Positions 1 to 7,958 of a DNA stretch of 64,000 bases are shown here, piece by piece. The notes beneath the pieces are model-generated. The model was not told where the DNA came from and ran no database searches. It was given only the letters and a program-made list of their open reading frames with translations. The stretch comes from Sphingobacterium arenae (GTDB lineage: Bacteria; Bacteroidota; Bacteroidia; Sphingobacteriales; Sphingobacteriaceae). Within the stretch, counting starts at the first letter, position 1. Each line of letters starts with the position of its first letter. Made by a program: the position numbers and the translations under genes. Where the stretch lies: assembly GCF_014692505.1 (NCBI RefSeq), contig NZ_JACNYK010000003.1, forward strand, positions 186,001-250,000. Direction: 5' to 3'.

Positions 1-1329
1 AAACTGCGTCCGTGCGGTCATTCCTTGGATAGGCGTAACCGTCAGGTGAGGCGTCATAATCAATGCGAAATGTTGTATTTTTTCGTCTAAACGGGCCAAA
101 CGTCCCATTGGGTTCCATACTTGATTATGCTTGGAACGAGCATAGTTGTTGAATACATTGGTTTCCCATTCATCTGTCGGACGGAATATGGGCGTAGTAG
201 GATCCATCCGCATAATGTCGGCATACAAGTCTGGCGTGTTTGTCCAGGATTCATAGCGCGGGGCGAGGTCGATCCCCAACTTAATATCCTCGGTAAGGGT
301 ATATTCATTATTTAGCCGTATGGACAAGCGATCCCAATAGCCCACATCGTACTGCGAATTCTGTCTGAAATACCCGACATTTCCGCTAAATACGTTCTTC
401 TCGCTTCCTCCTTGAAACCCTACATTATAGTTGTGGATCGTGGCCGTCGTATTGACAGCTTCTTTCCACCAGTCTGTGCCGTCGCCGGGTTTTAAATTAT
501 CTTCCGCATTCCAAATTGGCTCATTGTCGTCGTTGGTATACCGTGTTTTGTATACCTGCTCGTAGATGGATGCATCCGCTATATTCGGCTTGGAAATGGT
601 TTGTATTCCTGTAGATCCGCTAAAGGTAAATACGGTTTTGCCCGACTTACCTTTTTTGGTTGTGATGAGGACTACTCCATTCGATGCCCGGGTTCCGAAG
701 ATAGCAGCGGCTGATGCGTCTTTCAGGACTTCCATACGCTCTATATCTTCTGGATTCAAGAAATTGAGGTTTGTACCCGGAGGTAGGGGGACGTTGTCTA
801 CCACATACAGGGGATCTGAACCGTTGACCGATGTAATTCCACGAATAATAACACGCGGACTTGCCCCTGGTCCTCCAGAGCCCGTAATCTGAACACCATT
901 GGCTTTTCCCTGCAAGGCGTTTAGCGCACTACCGGCCGTAAAATCTTTTAGATCTTCGCCTTTGACCGAAGTAATGGAGCTCGTTAGATCACTCTTGCGG
1001 ACAGCACCGTAACCGACTACAACGACTTCCTCTAAATCGGATGCCATCGGCTCTAAAAATACATCGATTGTTGATCTGCCTGATACAGGTAACTGCTGCG
1101 GTTGATAGCCCACAAAGCTGTATACCAACGTGTCTTGGGGTGCCGCGGCAATATGATAAGAACCGTCGTTGTCCGTCGAAGTGCTAATGGGCTTTCCCTT
1201 CACGGCTACTGTAGCTCCACTGATTATGGTATCGTCACTTCCTTTTACTACCCCGGTTACGGTTGGTTGCTCTTGAGCCCAACCGATAAGGGGTGCGATA
1301 AATAGCATAATAATTAAATATGTCTTCAT
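1..1329 (-). CDS. SusC/RagA-family TonB-dependent outer membrane receptor, N-terminal part (cut by window edge)
   Basis: The minus-strand frame opens with ATG at 1329 and stays open to position 1, giving 443 residues of a protein that normally has about 1000. A signal peptide ending near Trp-Ala-Gln is followed by a carboxypeptidase-regulatory-like beta-sandwich (about residues 25-100). Next come a TonB-box-like stretch containing EEVVVVGYG and a plug domain with the SusC signatures 'LNALQGKANGVQI', 'VIIRGITS' and 'LKDASAAAIFGTRASNGVVLITTKKGK'. The barrel begins after about residue 230. SusC proteins import oligosaccharides across the outer membrane with a SusD lid, which should lie beyond the window. 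The gene starts 61 bases after the end of the GH2 gene on the same strand, so the two are probably co-transcribed. Family call is firm; substrate is unknown. Confidence 0.93.
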   Translation of the reverse strand, partial: MKTYLIIMLFIAPLIGWAQEQPTVTGVVKGSDDTIISGATVAVKGKPISTSTDNDGSYHIAAAPQDTLVYSFVGYQPQQLPVSGRSTIDVFLEPMASDLEEVVVVGYGAVRKSDLTSSITSVKGEDLKDFTAGSALNALQGKANGVQITGSGGPGASPRVIIRGITSVNGSDPLYVVDNVPLPPGTNLNFLNPEDIERMEVLKDASAAAIFGTRASNGVVLITTKKGKSGKTVFTFSGSTGIQTISKPNIADASIYEQVYKTRYTNDDNEPIWNAEDNLKPGDGTDWWKEAVNTTATIHNYNVGFQGGSEKNVFSGNVGYFRQNSQYDVGYWDRLSIRLNNEYTLTEDIKLGIDLAPRYESWTNTPDLYADIMRMDPTTPIFRPTDEWETNVFNNYARSKHNQVWNPMGRLARLDEKIQHFALIMTPHLTVTPIQGMTARTQF

Positions 1330-1390
1330 TTTCCTTGATTTTTATATACAGTCCTTCTTTACCTGTATGCTCATTCGCGGATCGAGTGTT

Positions 1391-4207
1391 TTAATAAATA
1401 GCGGTTGCGTCTTGTTTCTGTTGTTCTTGCTGTTGGGGCTGGAGGTTGTCTGCAAGCCACTTCGGATTCCGGATCGTTGCAGGCCGGAAATCGTCACTGT
1501 TCATATACCGCAGAATGGATTGCAAGAGTTGCTTCGCGACGATCCGCTTTTCTAAATTGGAGTTAAGATCGATGGAAACAACCATCAGTTTCCCTTCATT
1601 AATAGAACCCTCGAAGGCTAGTGCCAGCTTTCTGTTGTTGGCGAAATTATCAATCATCTGGATGAGGGGTGTTCCACCTTCCAGGGAGTCGATAATCAAC
1701 GTGGTAGAGTTGACATTTAGATCCCACCATTGCCAGTCGGTATGATTGTCTGTAGGAAAGTCGGCAAACACCGCGTTCTGCTTATCTAGTAATAACCCCA
1801 TTGTTCCGGCTTGTGTTGGAAAATGTACGGGACTCCAAAAGACGGGAACGAACTTTCCTTCCAGCCCCTTGGTGGTCTTCCAATCGGGATTTAAGAGCAC
1901 TTTTTTACCTGCTTGTACCTGTTGTATAGCCTCGGTAACATCATTGGTGTAGATGACGTCTCCAAAATTCACGGTTTCTGAGGCGGGATATACCCAAATA
2001 TTCCAACTGTTGCTATAATTAGTATCGGCTATTTGCAGTTGGACAGTGAGTTTTGTGGCTTCTTGTATGCTGCTGAGGTCGACCGAAAACTTTCCGAGAC
2101 CATCATTAAAGCCCATGCCGAGCTGTACGTCAAATTTTCCTGACTTCAGGAGAGCATCGTTTTTGCTGATGGACCACTCGATCGTTTGGCTTTCATGAAA
2201 AGGCTGAAGGTAATTGGAGACACTGACGTCTGCATGGAATACCTCCGAGTTTTTATATGTTGCTTTTTCGAAATTTAAAAGTGGAACAAGGGGGCCATTG
2301 AAGCGCTTAAAATCTGTGGAATCGAGTATACCTTTACTTTCCCAAAAAGCATCTAACAAACCTACCAGAGCTGTTCCTTGCCCCGGAAAGTCATGGAGAT
2401 CGAGTAATTGAAAGCCGCTGATGCCAGCAGTCTTTAAGGCGCGTTCAATCTCTTCTTTGTATAGGATGGCAGCAAGCTTACCGGATGATTGTAGGAAGTC
2501 GTCAGCCTGCTGGATTAGCCTCTTCTTCTGCAAATCGTTCCGTATCGCTTTGAAGTTTAACGGATCTAAAACGCCCGTGTATTTGTCGATCTCGCGTATA
2601 TTGGGGAAAACAGCATATTGTCCAATCTCGTGGGTCACAACAGGGACATGGACATTAGCCAATGCACTGTTGTAGTTTTTGTTAAACGATGGACTTTGCG
2701 CGTTAAAAACACCTTGACCTCTAACCCAACCGTCTTTGGTCCATTGGGTCACAAAGAAATCGTCGTTTGGTTCCGGTCTATCGCCGTGTCCTTTTTCAAA
2801 GGTAAAGGAGGTGTTCGCAAATAACCGCCGGTTGTCCATCTCCTTTAAATCAGAGACCATTTTATTGAGCACCGACATATTGCCTTGTAGTTCATTGCCT
2901 AAGCTCCACAACATAAACGATGGGTGGTTACCATATTCTTTGATCATCCGTTGGGCCTCTTCGTAAAGAAATTCGGTGGTACTCTGGAATTCACCGACGG
3001 TTAAAGACCAAATAGGCAGCTCCACCTGCAGATAAACGCCGAGCTGATCCGCTGCCGCGAACGCTGCTTCAGGAGGGCACCACGAATGAAAGCGGATGTG
3101 ATTTAATCCCCAGTTTTTTGCGGTTTGAAATATGTTTAACCATTCGTCTTTTTGCATGGGTGGGTGTCCGGTAAGCGGAAAAATATTGCATTCGAGCGTT
3201 CCCCGCAAAAATATAGGCTGTCCGTTCAGTTCAAATGTTTTGCCCTGTGCTTTGAAATCGCGAAAGCCAAAGTCTAAGGCGGTGTCGGTGGATATGGATT
3301 TTTGGCCTAACGAGAGATGTAAGCTATATAAGTTGGGGTGAAACTCGTCCCAAGGCAGAATTTCCTTTGTGATCGGAAGGGTAAACTCCACGACCTGTTG
3401 TCCGGCGGAGAGGGTTATCTCTTGATCTACCTGTCCGGCGAGCCCCTTGCCCTCTTTTAAAGAACATGCAACGTGCAAGGGCAATTTCATTGCGCGTGCC
3501 GTGTTATTTTGGATAACCGCTTTTACTTTTACGCTTTTGGCGGTGATATCGGGATAAACCTGTACGTGGTCAAAGTGTACCGCGCGCTGATTTTCAAGGG
3601 AAAATTCACCAATAACGCCGTTCCAGATGATTTGTGTGTGATCGGTGTAGGCATGCGCTAAGTTATTATAACTGACGTCAAAGAATTTTCGATTGTCTAT
3701 CCTTAAGGTAATCCGATGTGTTTGGCCGGGCGTGAGGTATTTACTCAGATCAAAATAGTGGGGCGCAATTAAGCTGTTTTGTTCGGTATCCACTTTTACG
3801 CCATCGACCCATACAGTCGTTTTCCAGATGACCCGTTCTAGTTTTAAAATTGTTTTCTCGCCGTTCCAGTCTTTCGGAATCTCGATTTCTTTAGCATACC
3901 AGGCAGCGCCGACATAGTGGTGTTTGCGGGTGAGATGTGTGAGCTGTAGTTTTTCCAATTCGGGAGTTAACGTGTTGGGGTTTCCCAACTTTGCGTCGTC
4001 GAGTGTTCCCGGAAGGGAAAGCTGTGTGTCGAACAATCGATTTTCCCACTGCTCTTTCACACCGATATCCAAAGAATCGAGCGCGACGGTCCATTGCCCA
4101 GATAGATTAAGCTTGGTCTGCGAAAATAACTCGGTATATAAGCAACAAGCTATTAAAATAGAGAGTAAAAGCTTGCGGACCGTCTGGTTTTTAGTTGAAA
4201 ACTTCAT
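1391..4207 (-). CDS. Glycoside hydrolase family 2 protein (beta-galactosidase/beta-glucuronidase-like), secreted
   Basis: This 938-residue protein has an N-terminal signal peptide (cleavage near residue 30). A jelly-roll sugar-binding domain (about 35-205) and an Ig-like domain (about 210-320) precede the (beta/alpha)8 barrel (about 325-620), and a long C-terminal beta region ends near the conserved 'WQWWD'. The likely acid/base is Glu439 in 'LWSLGNEL' and the likely nucleophile is Glu527 in 'THEIGQY'. GH2 enzymes are retaining exo-acting beta-glycosidases; galactose, glucuronate and mannose specificities cannot be told apart by eye. It is first in a minus-strand unit with the SusC gene below it. 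Two paralogues with the same architecture lie at 7959-10808 and 26374-29163. Probably periplasmic. Confidence 0.9.
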   Translation of the reverse strand: MKFSTKNQTVRKLLLSILIACCLYTELFSQTKLNLSGQWTVALDSLDIGVKEQWENRLFDTQLSLPGTLDDAKLGNPNTLTPELEKLQLTHLTRKHHYVGAAWYAKEIEIPKDWNGEKTILKLERVIWKTTVWVDGVKVDTEQNSLIAPHYFDLSKYLTPGQTHRITLRIDNRKFFDVSYNNLAHAYTDHTQIIWNGVIGEFSLENQRAVHFDHVQVYPDITAKSVKVKAVIQNNTARAMKLPLHVACSLKEGKGLAGQVDQEITLSAGQQVVEFTLPITKEILPWDEFHPNLYSLHLSLGQKSISTDTALDFGFRDFKAQGKTFELNGQPIFLRGTLECNIFPLTGHPPMQKDEWLNIFQTAKNWGLNHIRFHSWCPPEAAFAAADQLGVYLQVELPIWSLTVGEFQSTTEFLYEEAQRMIKEYGNHPSFMLWSLGNELQGNMSVLNKMVSDLKEMDNRRLFANTSFTFEKGHGDRPEPNDDFFVTQWTKDGWVRGQGVFNAQSPSFNKNYNSALANVHVPVVTHEIGQYAVFPNIREIDKYTGVLDPLNFKAIRNDLQKKRLIQQADDFLQSSGKLAAILYKEEIERALKTAGISGFQLLDLHDFPGQGTALVGLLDAFWESKGILDSTDFKRFNGPLVPLLNFEKATYKNSEVFHADVSVSNYLQPFHESQTIEWSISKNDALLKSGKFDVQLGMGFNDGLGKFSVDLSSIQEATKLTVQLQIADTNYSNSWNIWVYPASETVNFGDVIYTNDVTEAIQQVQAGKKVLLNPDWKTTKGLEGKFVPVFWSPVHFPTQAGTMGLLLDKQNAVFADFPTDNHTDWQWWDLNVNSTTLIIDSLEGGTPLIQMIDNFANNRKLALAFEGSINEGKLMVVSIDLNSNLEKRIVAKQLLQSILRYMNSDDFRPATIRNPKWLADNLQPQQQEQQKQDATAIY

Positions 4208-4331
4208 TTTTTAAAATTTGGATTTACTGACAATAAATTCATGAAATAAAATGTAAAGAGCAACTATGTAAAAAGACCCTTTTGATCACTTTTACGATAG
4301 CATGATGTTATTGCTAAGATTTATAACAAAG

Positions 4332-4339
4332 CAAATTTA
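4332..4339 (-). promoter_or_regulatory. Possible -7 promoter element for the GH2-SusC unit
   Basis: On the minus strand this reads TAAATTTG, matching the Bacteroidota -7 consensus TAnnTTTG, and would give a leader of a little over 100 bases before the GH2 start at 4207. No convincing -33 TTG was seen at the usual distance, so this is tentative. Confidence 0.35.
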
Positions 4340-4453
4340 TTAGGATATTCTGAGTTAGAAAATGGACGATAATCTGTAAAACATGTAGAAAAAAACTATT
4401 TTTAATTATAAGCCCCCGTAAAAATGTCTATCATTTTCACTGAATCATCCATT

Positions 4454-4482
4454 TTGTTTTGTCGGATGGAACCCTATGTTTG
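4454..4482 (+). promoter_or_regulatory. Candidate Bacteroidota promoter for the DUF5107-GH2-GH88-sulfatase operon
   Basis: TATGTTTG at 4475-4482 matches the -7 consensus TAnnTTTG, and a TTG at 4454-4456 lies 18 bases upstream, a fitting distance for the -33 element. The predicted transcript would start near 4488 and have a leader of roughly 120 bases before the ATG at 4612. Confidence 0.5.
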
Positions 4483-4611
4483 TGTACAGTTAGACCTGAT
4501 TATAGGATATCTTTTATCTACAAGCCAGGCCTGTGTTTTCTAGGCTTCCTTTTTCTACGGATAGAAAGAGACAGCCTCAACATTGACAGATAAATTTAAA
4601 TTACGCAAACA

Positions 4612-7600
4612 ATGAATGACCTTTTTGTAAATGTTTGGGAAGAGAAGATCAAGATTCCTACCTATAAATGCGGCAATCCGGAGAAAAATCCGATGTTTTT
4701 TGAGAAACGTGTTTATCAAGGTAGTAGTGGGGTGGTTTATCCCAATCCGGTTATCGAAAAGATATACGACGATAAAGAGGATGTCGAATACACCGCTTTA
4801 TTTCTGGAAAATAAGTATATAAAAATTATGATCTTGCCTGAACTGGGCGGGAGAATCCAGCGGGCATACGACAAAGTAAAAAAACGGGATTTTATCTATT
4901 ATAACCATGTCATCAAACCGGCCTTGGTGGGGCTGTGCGGTCCGTGGATATCGGGCGGGATAGAGTTTAACTGGCCGCAACATCACAGACCGAGCACATT
5001 TCAGCCGGTGGATTACACGATAGAGGAAAATGCGGATGGGAGCAAAACCGTTTGGGTAAACGAAATTGAGCGCATGTTCGGTACCAAAGGAATGGCCGGG
5101 TTCACGGTTTATCCGGAAAAAGCATACTTGGAAATCAAAGCCAAAGTATATAACCGCACGGCACTGCCGCAAACGTTTCTATGGTGGGCGAATCCGGCTG
5201 TCAAGGTCAACGATTACTATCAATCCGTTTTTCCGCCAGATGTAAATGCAGTGTTCGACCATGGCAAGCGGGATGTAACCAGTTTCCCAATAGCAACGGG
5301 GACCTATTATAAGGTAGATTATTCGCCCGGAACGGATATTTCCAACTACAAAAACATACCGGTACCGACGTCGTATATGGCGGTGAAATCGAAGTACGAT
5401 TTCGTAGGGGGGTATGAAAACGATACGCAAGCGGGTCTATTACATGTGGCTAACCATCACGTTTCGCCGGGAAAAAAACAGTGGACCTGGGGAAATGGGG
5501 ATTTCGGTAAGGCTTGGGACCGTAACCTAACCGACGAGGATGGCCCTTATATTGAACTGATGACTGGCGTATATACCGACAATCAACCTGACTTTACCTG
5601 GCTAATGCCTTATGAGGAAAAATCGTTTACGCAATATTTTATGCCTTATCAGGAATTGGGCGTAGTGAAAAATGCCACGAAGGATATGCTGATTTATATG
5701 GATACGGAAGAGCAGAAGGCGACTGTAAAAGTATTTTCTACATCAGAGCAACGGAGGAATCAACTCGCGATCTGGTGTGGAACCGAGTTGCTCCATAAAG
5801 AGGTATTTGACGTTTCACCGGAAAATGTATTTGTTAAAGAGATAAACCTCCAAAGGGAAGTAAACGGGAAAGATTTTAAAGTGATTATACAGGATCATAC
5901 CGGAAAAGAACGGATTAGCTATGAACCTCTCCGGGATATCGCTACCGAAATCCCCAAATCTGCCGAAGCGGCTTTACCTGCACAAGAGGTAGAGAATACC
6001 GAGCAGCTGTTTTTAACCGGCCTACACTTGGAACAATACCGGCACGCTACGTACAATCCGGTTGATTACTATGAGGAGGCCCTTCGCAGAGATCCAAAGG
6101 ATGCGCGAAACAACAATGCGCTGGGAAAATGGTATTTAAGAAAAGGGAAGTTTGAAAAAAGCGAGCCCTACCTGAGAAAGGCTATTAAAACCTATACCCA
6201 GCGAAATCCTAATCCCTATGACGGTGAACCGTATTACAATCTCGGTTTATCGCTTAAATTTATGGATCGGCTAGACGATGCCTATGAGGCTTTCTATAAA
6301 GCGGTATGGAACGGTGCGTGGCAGGATAGTGGCTACTTTTCGTTGGCACAGATCGACCTCATCAAGGGCGATCTAACGCAGGCACTCGAACATATCAATT
6401 GGTCTATAGACCGAAATGCACGGAATAATAAAGCCTGGGTTTTAAAAGCCGCTATTCTACGGAAACAATATCAATGGGGTGAAGCGATAGCCGTAAGTAA
6501 AGAAGCCATTAAGCGCGACCGATTTAATTTAGGTGCGTATTTCGAGCTTGGTAAATCCTATTCGCTGCTTAATCAGAAAGATAAATCGGCTGAATCTTTG
6601 GAAGAGTTGGAAAGGCTATCGCGAAAATACAGCAATAGTTTTCTGGAATATGCTTTGGATTATGCGGCAGCGGGACTGTATCCCGAAGCTATCGAAGTGT
6701 TGAGCGTCGTAACAACAGACATCCATCATCAGCCCATGATTGCCTACTATTTGGGGTGGTTTACTTGGAAGGTTGGCGATGAGCAAAAGGCGAAATTCTG
6801 GTTTAAGCGGGCTGCCTCGGCGAATCCAGAACTTTGCTTTCCCAATCGATTAGAAGAGATCGGCGTGCTGGAATGTGCGCTGAAATTGAACCCGGAGGAT
6901 GCGAAAGCACCTTATTATCTGGGAAATCTATGGTATGATAAACGACAATATAACGATGCCATACAGCTGTGGGAAATCTCTATAAAACGCGACGATACCT
7001 TTGCTACCGTTTTCCGGAATTTGGGAATAGCTTACTTTAATAAAAAGGCGAATCCCGCTCGTTCCGTGGAATGTTTTGAGAAGGCTTTTGCACTTGATCC
7101 GAACGATTCGCGGGTGTTCATGGAGCTCGATCAATTGTATAAACGCTTGAATAGGATTCCGGAAGAGCGCCTAAACTTATTGGAGAAACACAACGCACTG
7201 GTGGAAGCGCGAGATGACCTATATTTAGAACGGGTTTCCTTATATAATTTTCTGGGTGAATATGAGAAAGCGCGCGAGCAATTGTCCCGACGAAAGTTTC
7301 ACCCTTGGGAAGGTGGCGAGGGAAAGGTACCTGAGCAATATGTATACAGTTTAATGGAATTAGCTAAAAAAGCTATTCGGCAAACGGAATTTGAGGCTGC
7401 CATCCAGCTATTGGAGCAGGCACAGTTATATCCTGTAAATTTGGGTGAGGGTAAACTCATTGGAGCAAAAGAAAATGATTTGTTTTATTGGCTAGGGGAA
7501 GCCTATCAGAGGATGGGCGAAACTGAAAAGGCCGATATTAGTTTTAAAAAGGCTACCGAAGGCGAAAATGAACCTGTTGCTGCGGTATTCTATAACGACC

Positions 7601-7956
7601 AGAAACCAGATATGATATTTTATCAAGGGCTGGCCCAGAGGAAATTGGGTGATGAGCAGAAAGCTACCGGGACTTTCAACAAACTCATCGCATACGGACA
7701 AACTCATATTAACAACAAGCCGCAGATCGATTACTTTGCCGTATCCCTGCCGGATATGCTCATTTTTGATGACGACTTAGCTGTTAGAAACGAAATTCAT
7801 TGTCGGTACATGATGGGGCTGGGCTATTTAGGCTTAGGGAAACTGGACAAAGCGAATGAGGAGTTTGAAAATGTCTTGCGAAAACACAGCATACACGTTG
7901 GTGCGAAAACACATTTGACGTTTATTAAAATGCAGGAAAAGAAAACAGTTGATTAG
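4612..7956 (+). CDS. DUF5107 domain protein with long C-terminal TPR array
   Basis: This 1114-residue protein has no obvious signal peptide (MNDLFVNVWEEKIK), so it is probably cytoplasmic, unlike the other products of its operon. Residues about 10-340 match the DUF5107 family in style: a galactose-mutarotase-like beta-sandwich with 'PELGGRIQRAYDK' and 'GGIEFNWPQHH'. From about residue 465 to the end there are many tetratricopeptide-like helical repeats, for example 'NNALGKWYLRKGKFEKSEPYLRKA' in pieces near 500-525. The biochemical role of DUF5107 is not known to me; the mutarotase-like fold suggests carbohydrate binding or turnover. It heads an operon, with the GH2 gene starting 2 bases after its stop codon, so it probably acts in the same sugar pathway. 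Confidence 0.82.
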   Translation: MNDLFVNVWEEKIKIPTYKCGNPEKNPMFFEKRVYQGSSGVVYPNPVIEKIYDDKEDVEYTALFLENKYIKIMILPELGGRIQRAYDKVKKRDFIYYNHVIKPALVGLCGPWISGGIEFNWPQHHRPSTFQPVDYTIEENADGSKTVWVNEIERMFGTKGMAGFTVYPEKAYLEIKAKVYNRTALPQTFLWWANPAVKVNDYYQSVFPPDVNAVFDHGKRDVTSFPIATGTYYKVDYSPGTDISNYKNIPVPTSYMAVKSKYDFVGGYENDTQAGLLHVANHHVSPGKKQWTWGNGDFGKAWDRNLTDEDGPYIELMTGVYTDNQPDFTWLMPYEEKSFTQYFMPYQELGVVKNATKDMLIYMDTEEQKATVKVFSTSEQRRNQLAIWCGTELLHKEVFDVSPENVFVKEINLQREVNGKDFKVIIQDHTGKERISYEPLRDIATEIPKSAEAALPAQEVENTEQLFLTGLHLEQYRHATYNPVDYYEEALRRDPKDARNNNALGKWYLRKGKFEKSEPYLRKAIKTYTQRNPNPYDGEPYYNLGLSLKFMDRLDDAYEAFYKAVWNGAWQDSGYFSLAQIDLIKGDLTQALEHINWSIDRNARNNKAWVLKAAILRKQYQWGEAIAVSKEAIKRDRFNLGAYFELGKSYSLLNQKDKSAESLEELERLSRKYSNSFLEYALDYAAAGLYPEAIEVLSVVTTDIHHQPMIAYYLGWFTWKVGDEQKAKFWFKRAASANPELCFPNRLEEIGVLECALKLNPEDAKAPYYLGNLWYDKRQYNDAIQLWEISIKRDDTFATVFRNLGIAYFNKKANPARSVECFEKAFALDPNDSRVFMELDQLYKRLNRIPEERLNLLEKHNALVEARDDLYLERVSLYNFLGEYEKAREQLSRRKFHPWEGGEGKVPEQYVYSLMELAKKAIRQTEFEAAIQLLEQAQLYPVNLGEGKLIGAKENDLFYWLGEAYQRMGETEKADISFKKATEGENEPVAAVFYNDQKPDMIFYQGLAQRKLGDEQKATGTFNKLIAYGQTHINNKPQIDYFAVSLPDMLIFDDDLAVRNEIHCRYMMGLGYLGLGKLDKANEEFENVLRKHSIHVGAKTHLTFIKMQEKKTVD

Positions 7957-7958
7957 CG

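Larger units (their letters stand above)
4208..4611. other. Divergent intergenic region between the two PUL arms
   Basis: These 404 AT-rich bases separate the divergent GH2 (minus) and DUF5107-TPR (plus) genes. No supportable ORF or RNA gene was seen. It holds one candidate promoter for each direction (4332-4339 minus, 4454-4482 plus). It also has a short inverted repeat around AAGCC/GGCTT near 4521-4551 downstream of the plus-strand promoter. As the only shared control region of the two arms, it is the natural place for binding by a PUL regulator. Confidence 0.5.

Noticed and set aside
566..892. Plus-strand ORF inside the SusC gene
   Set aside because: The minus-strand SusC frame is fully open and shows all domain signatures; this is its shadow.
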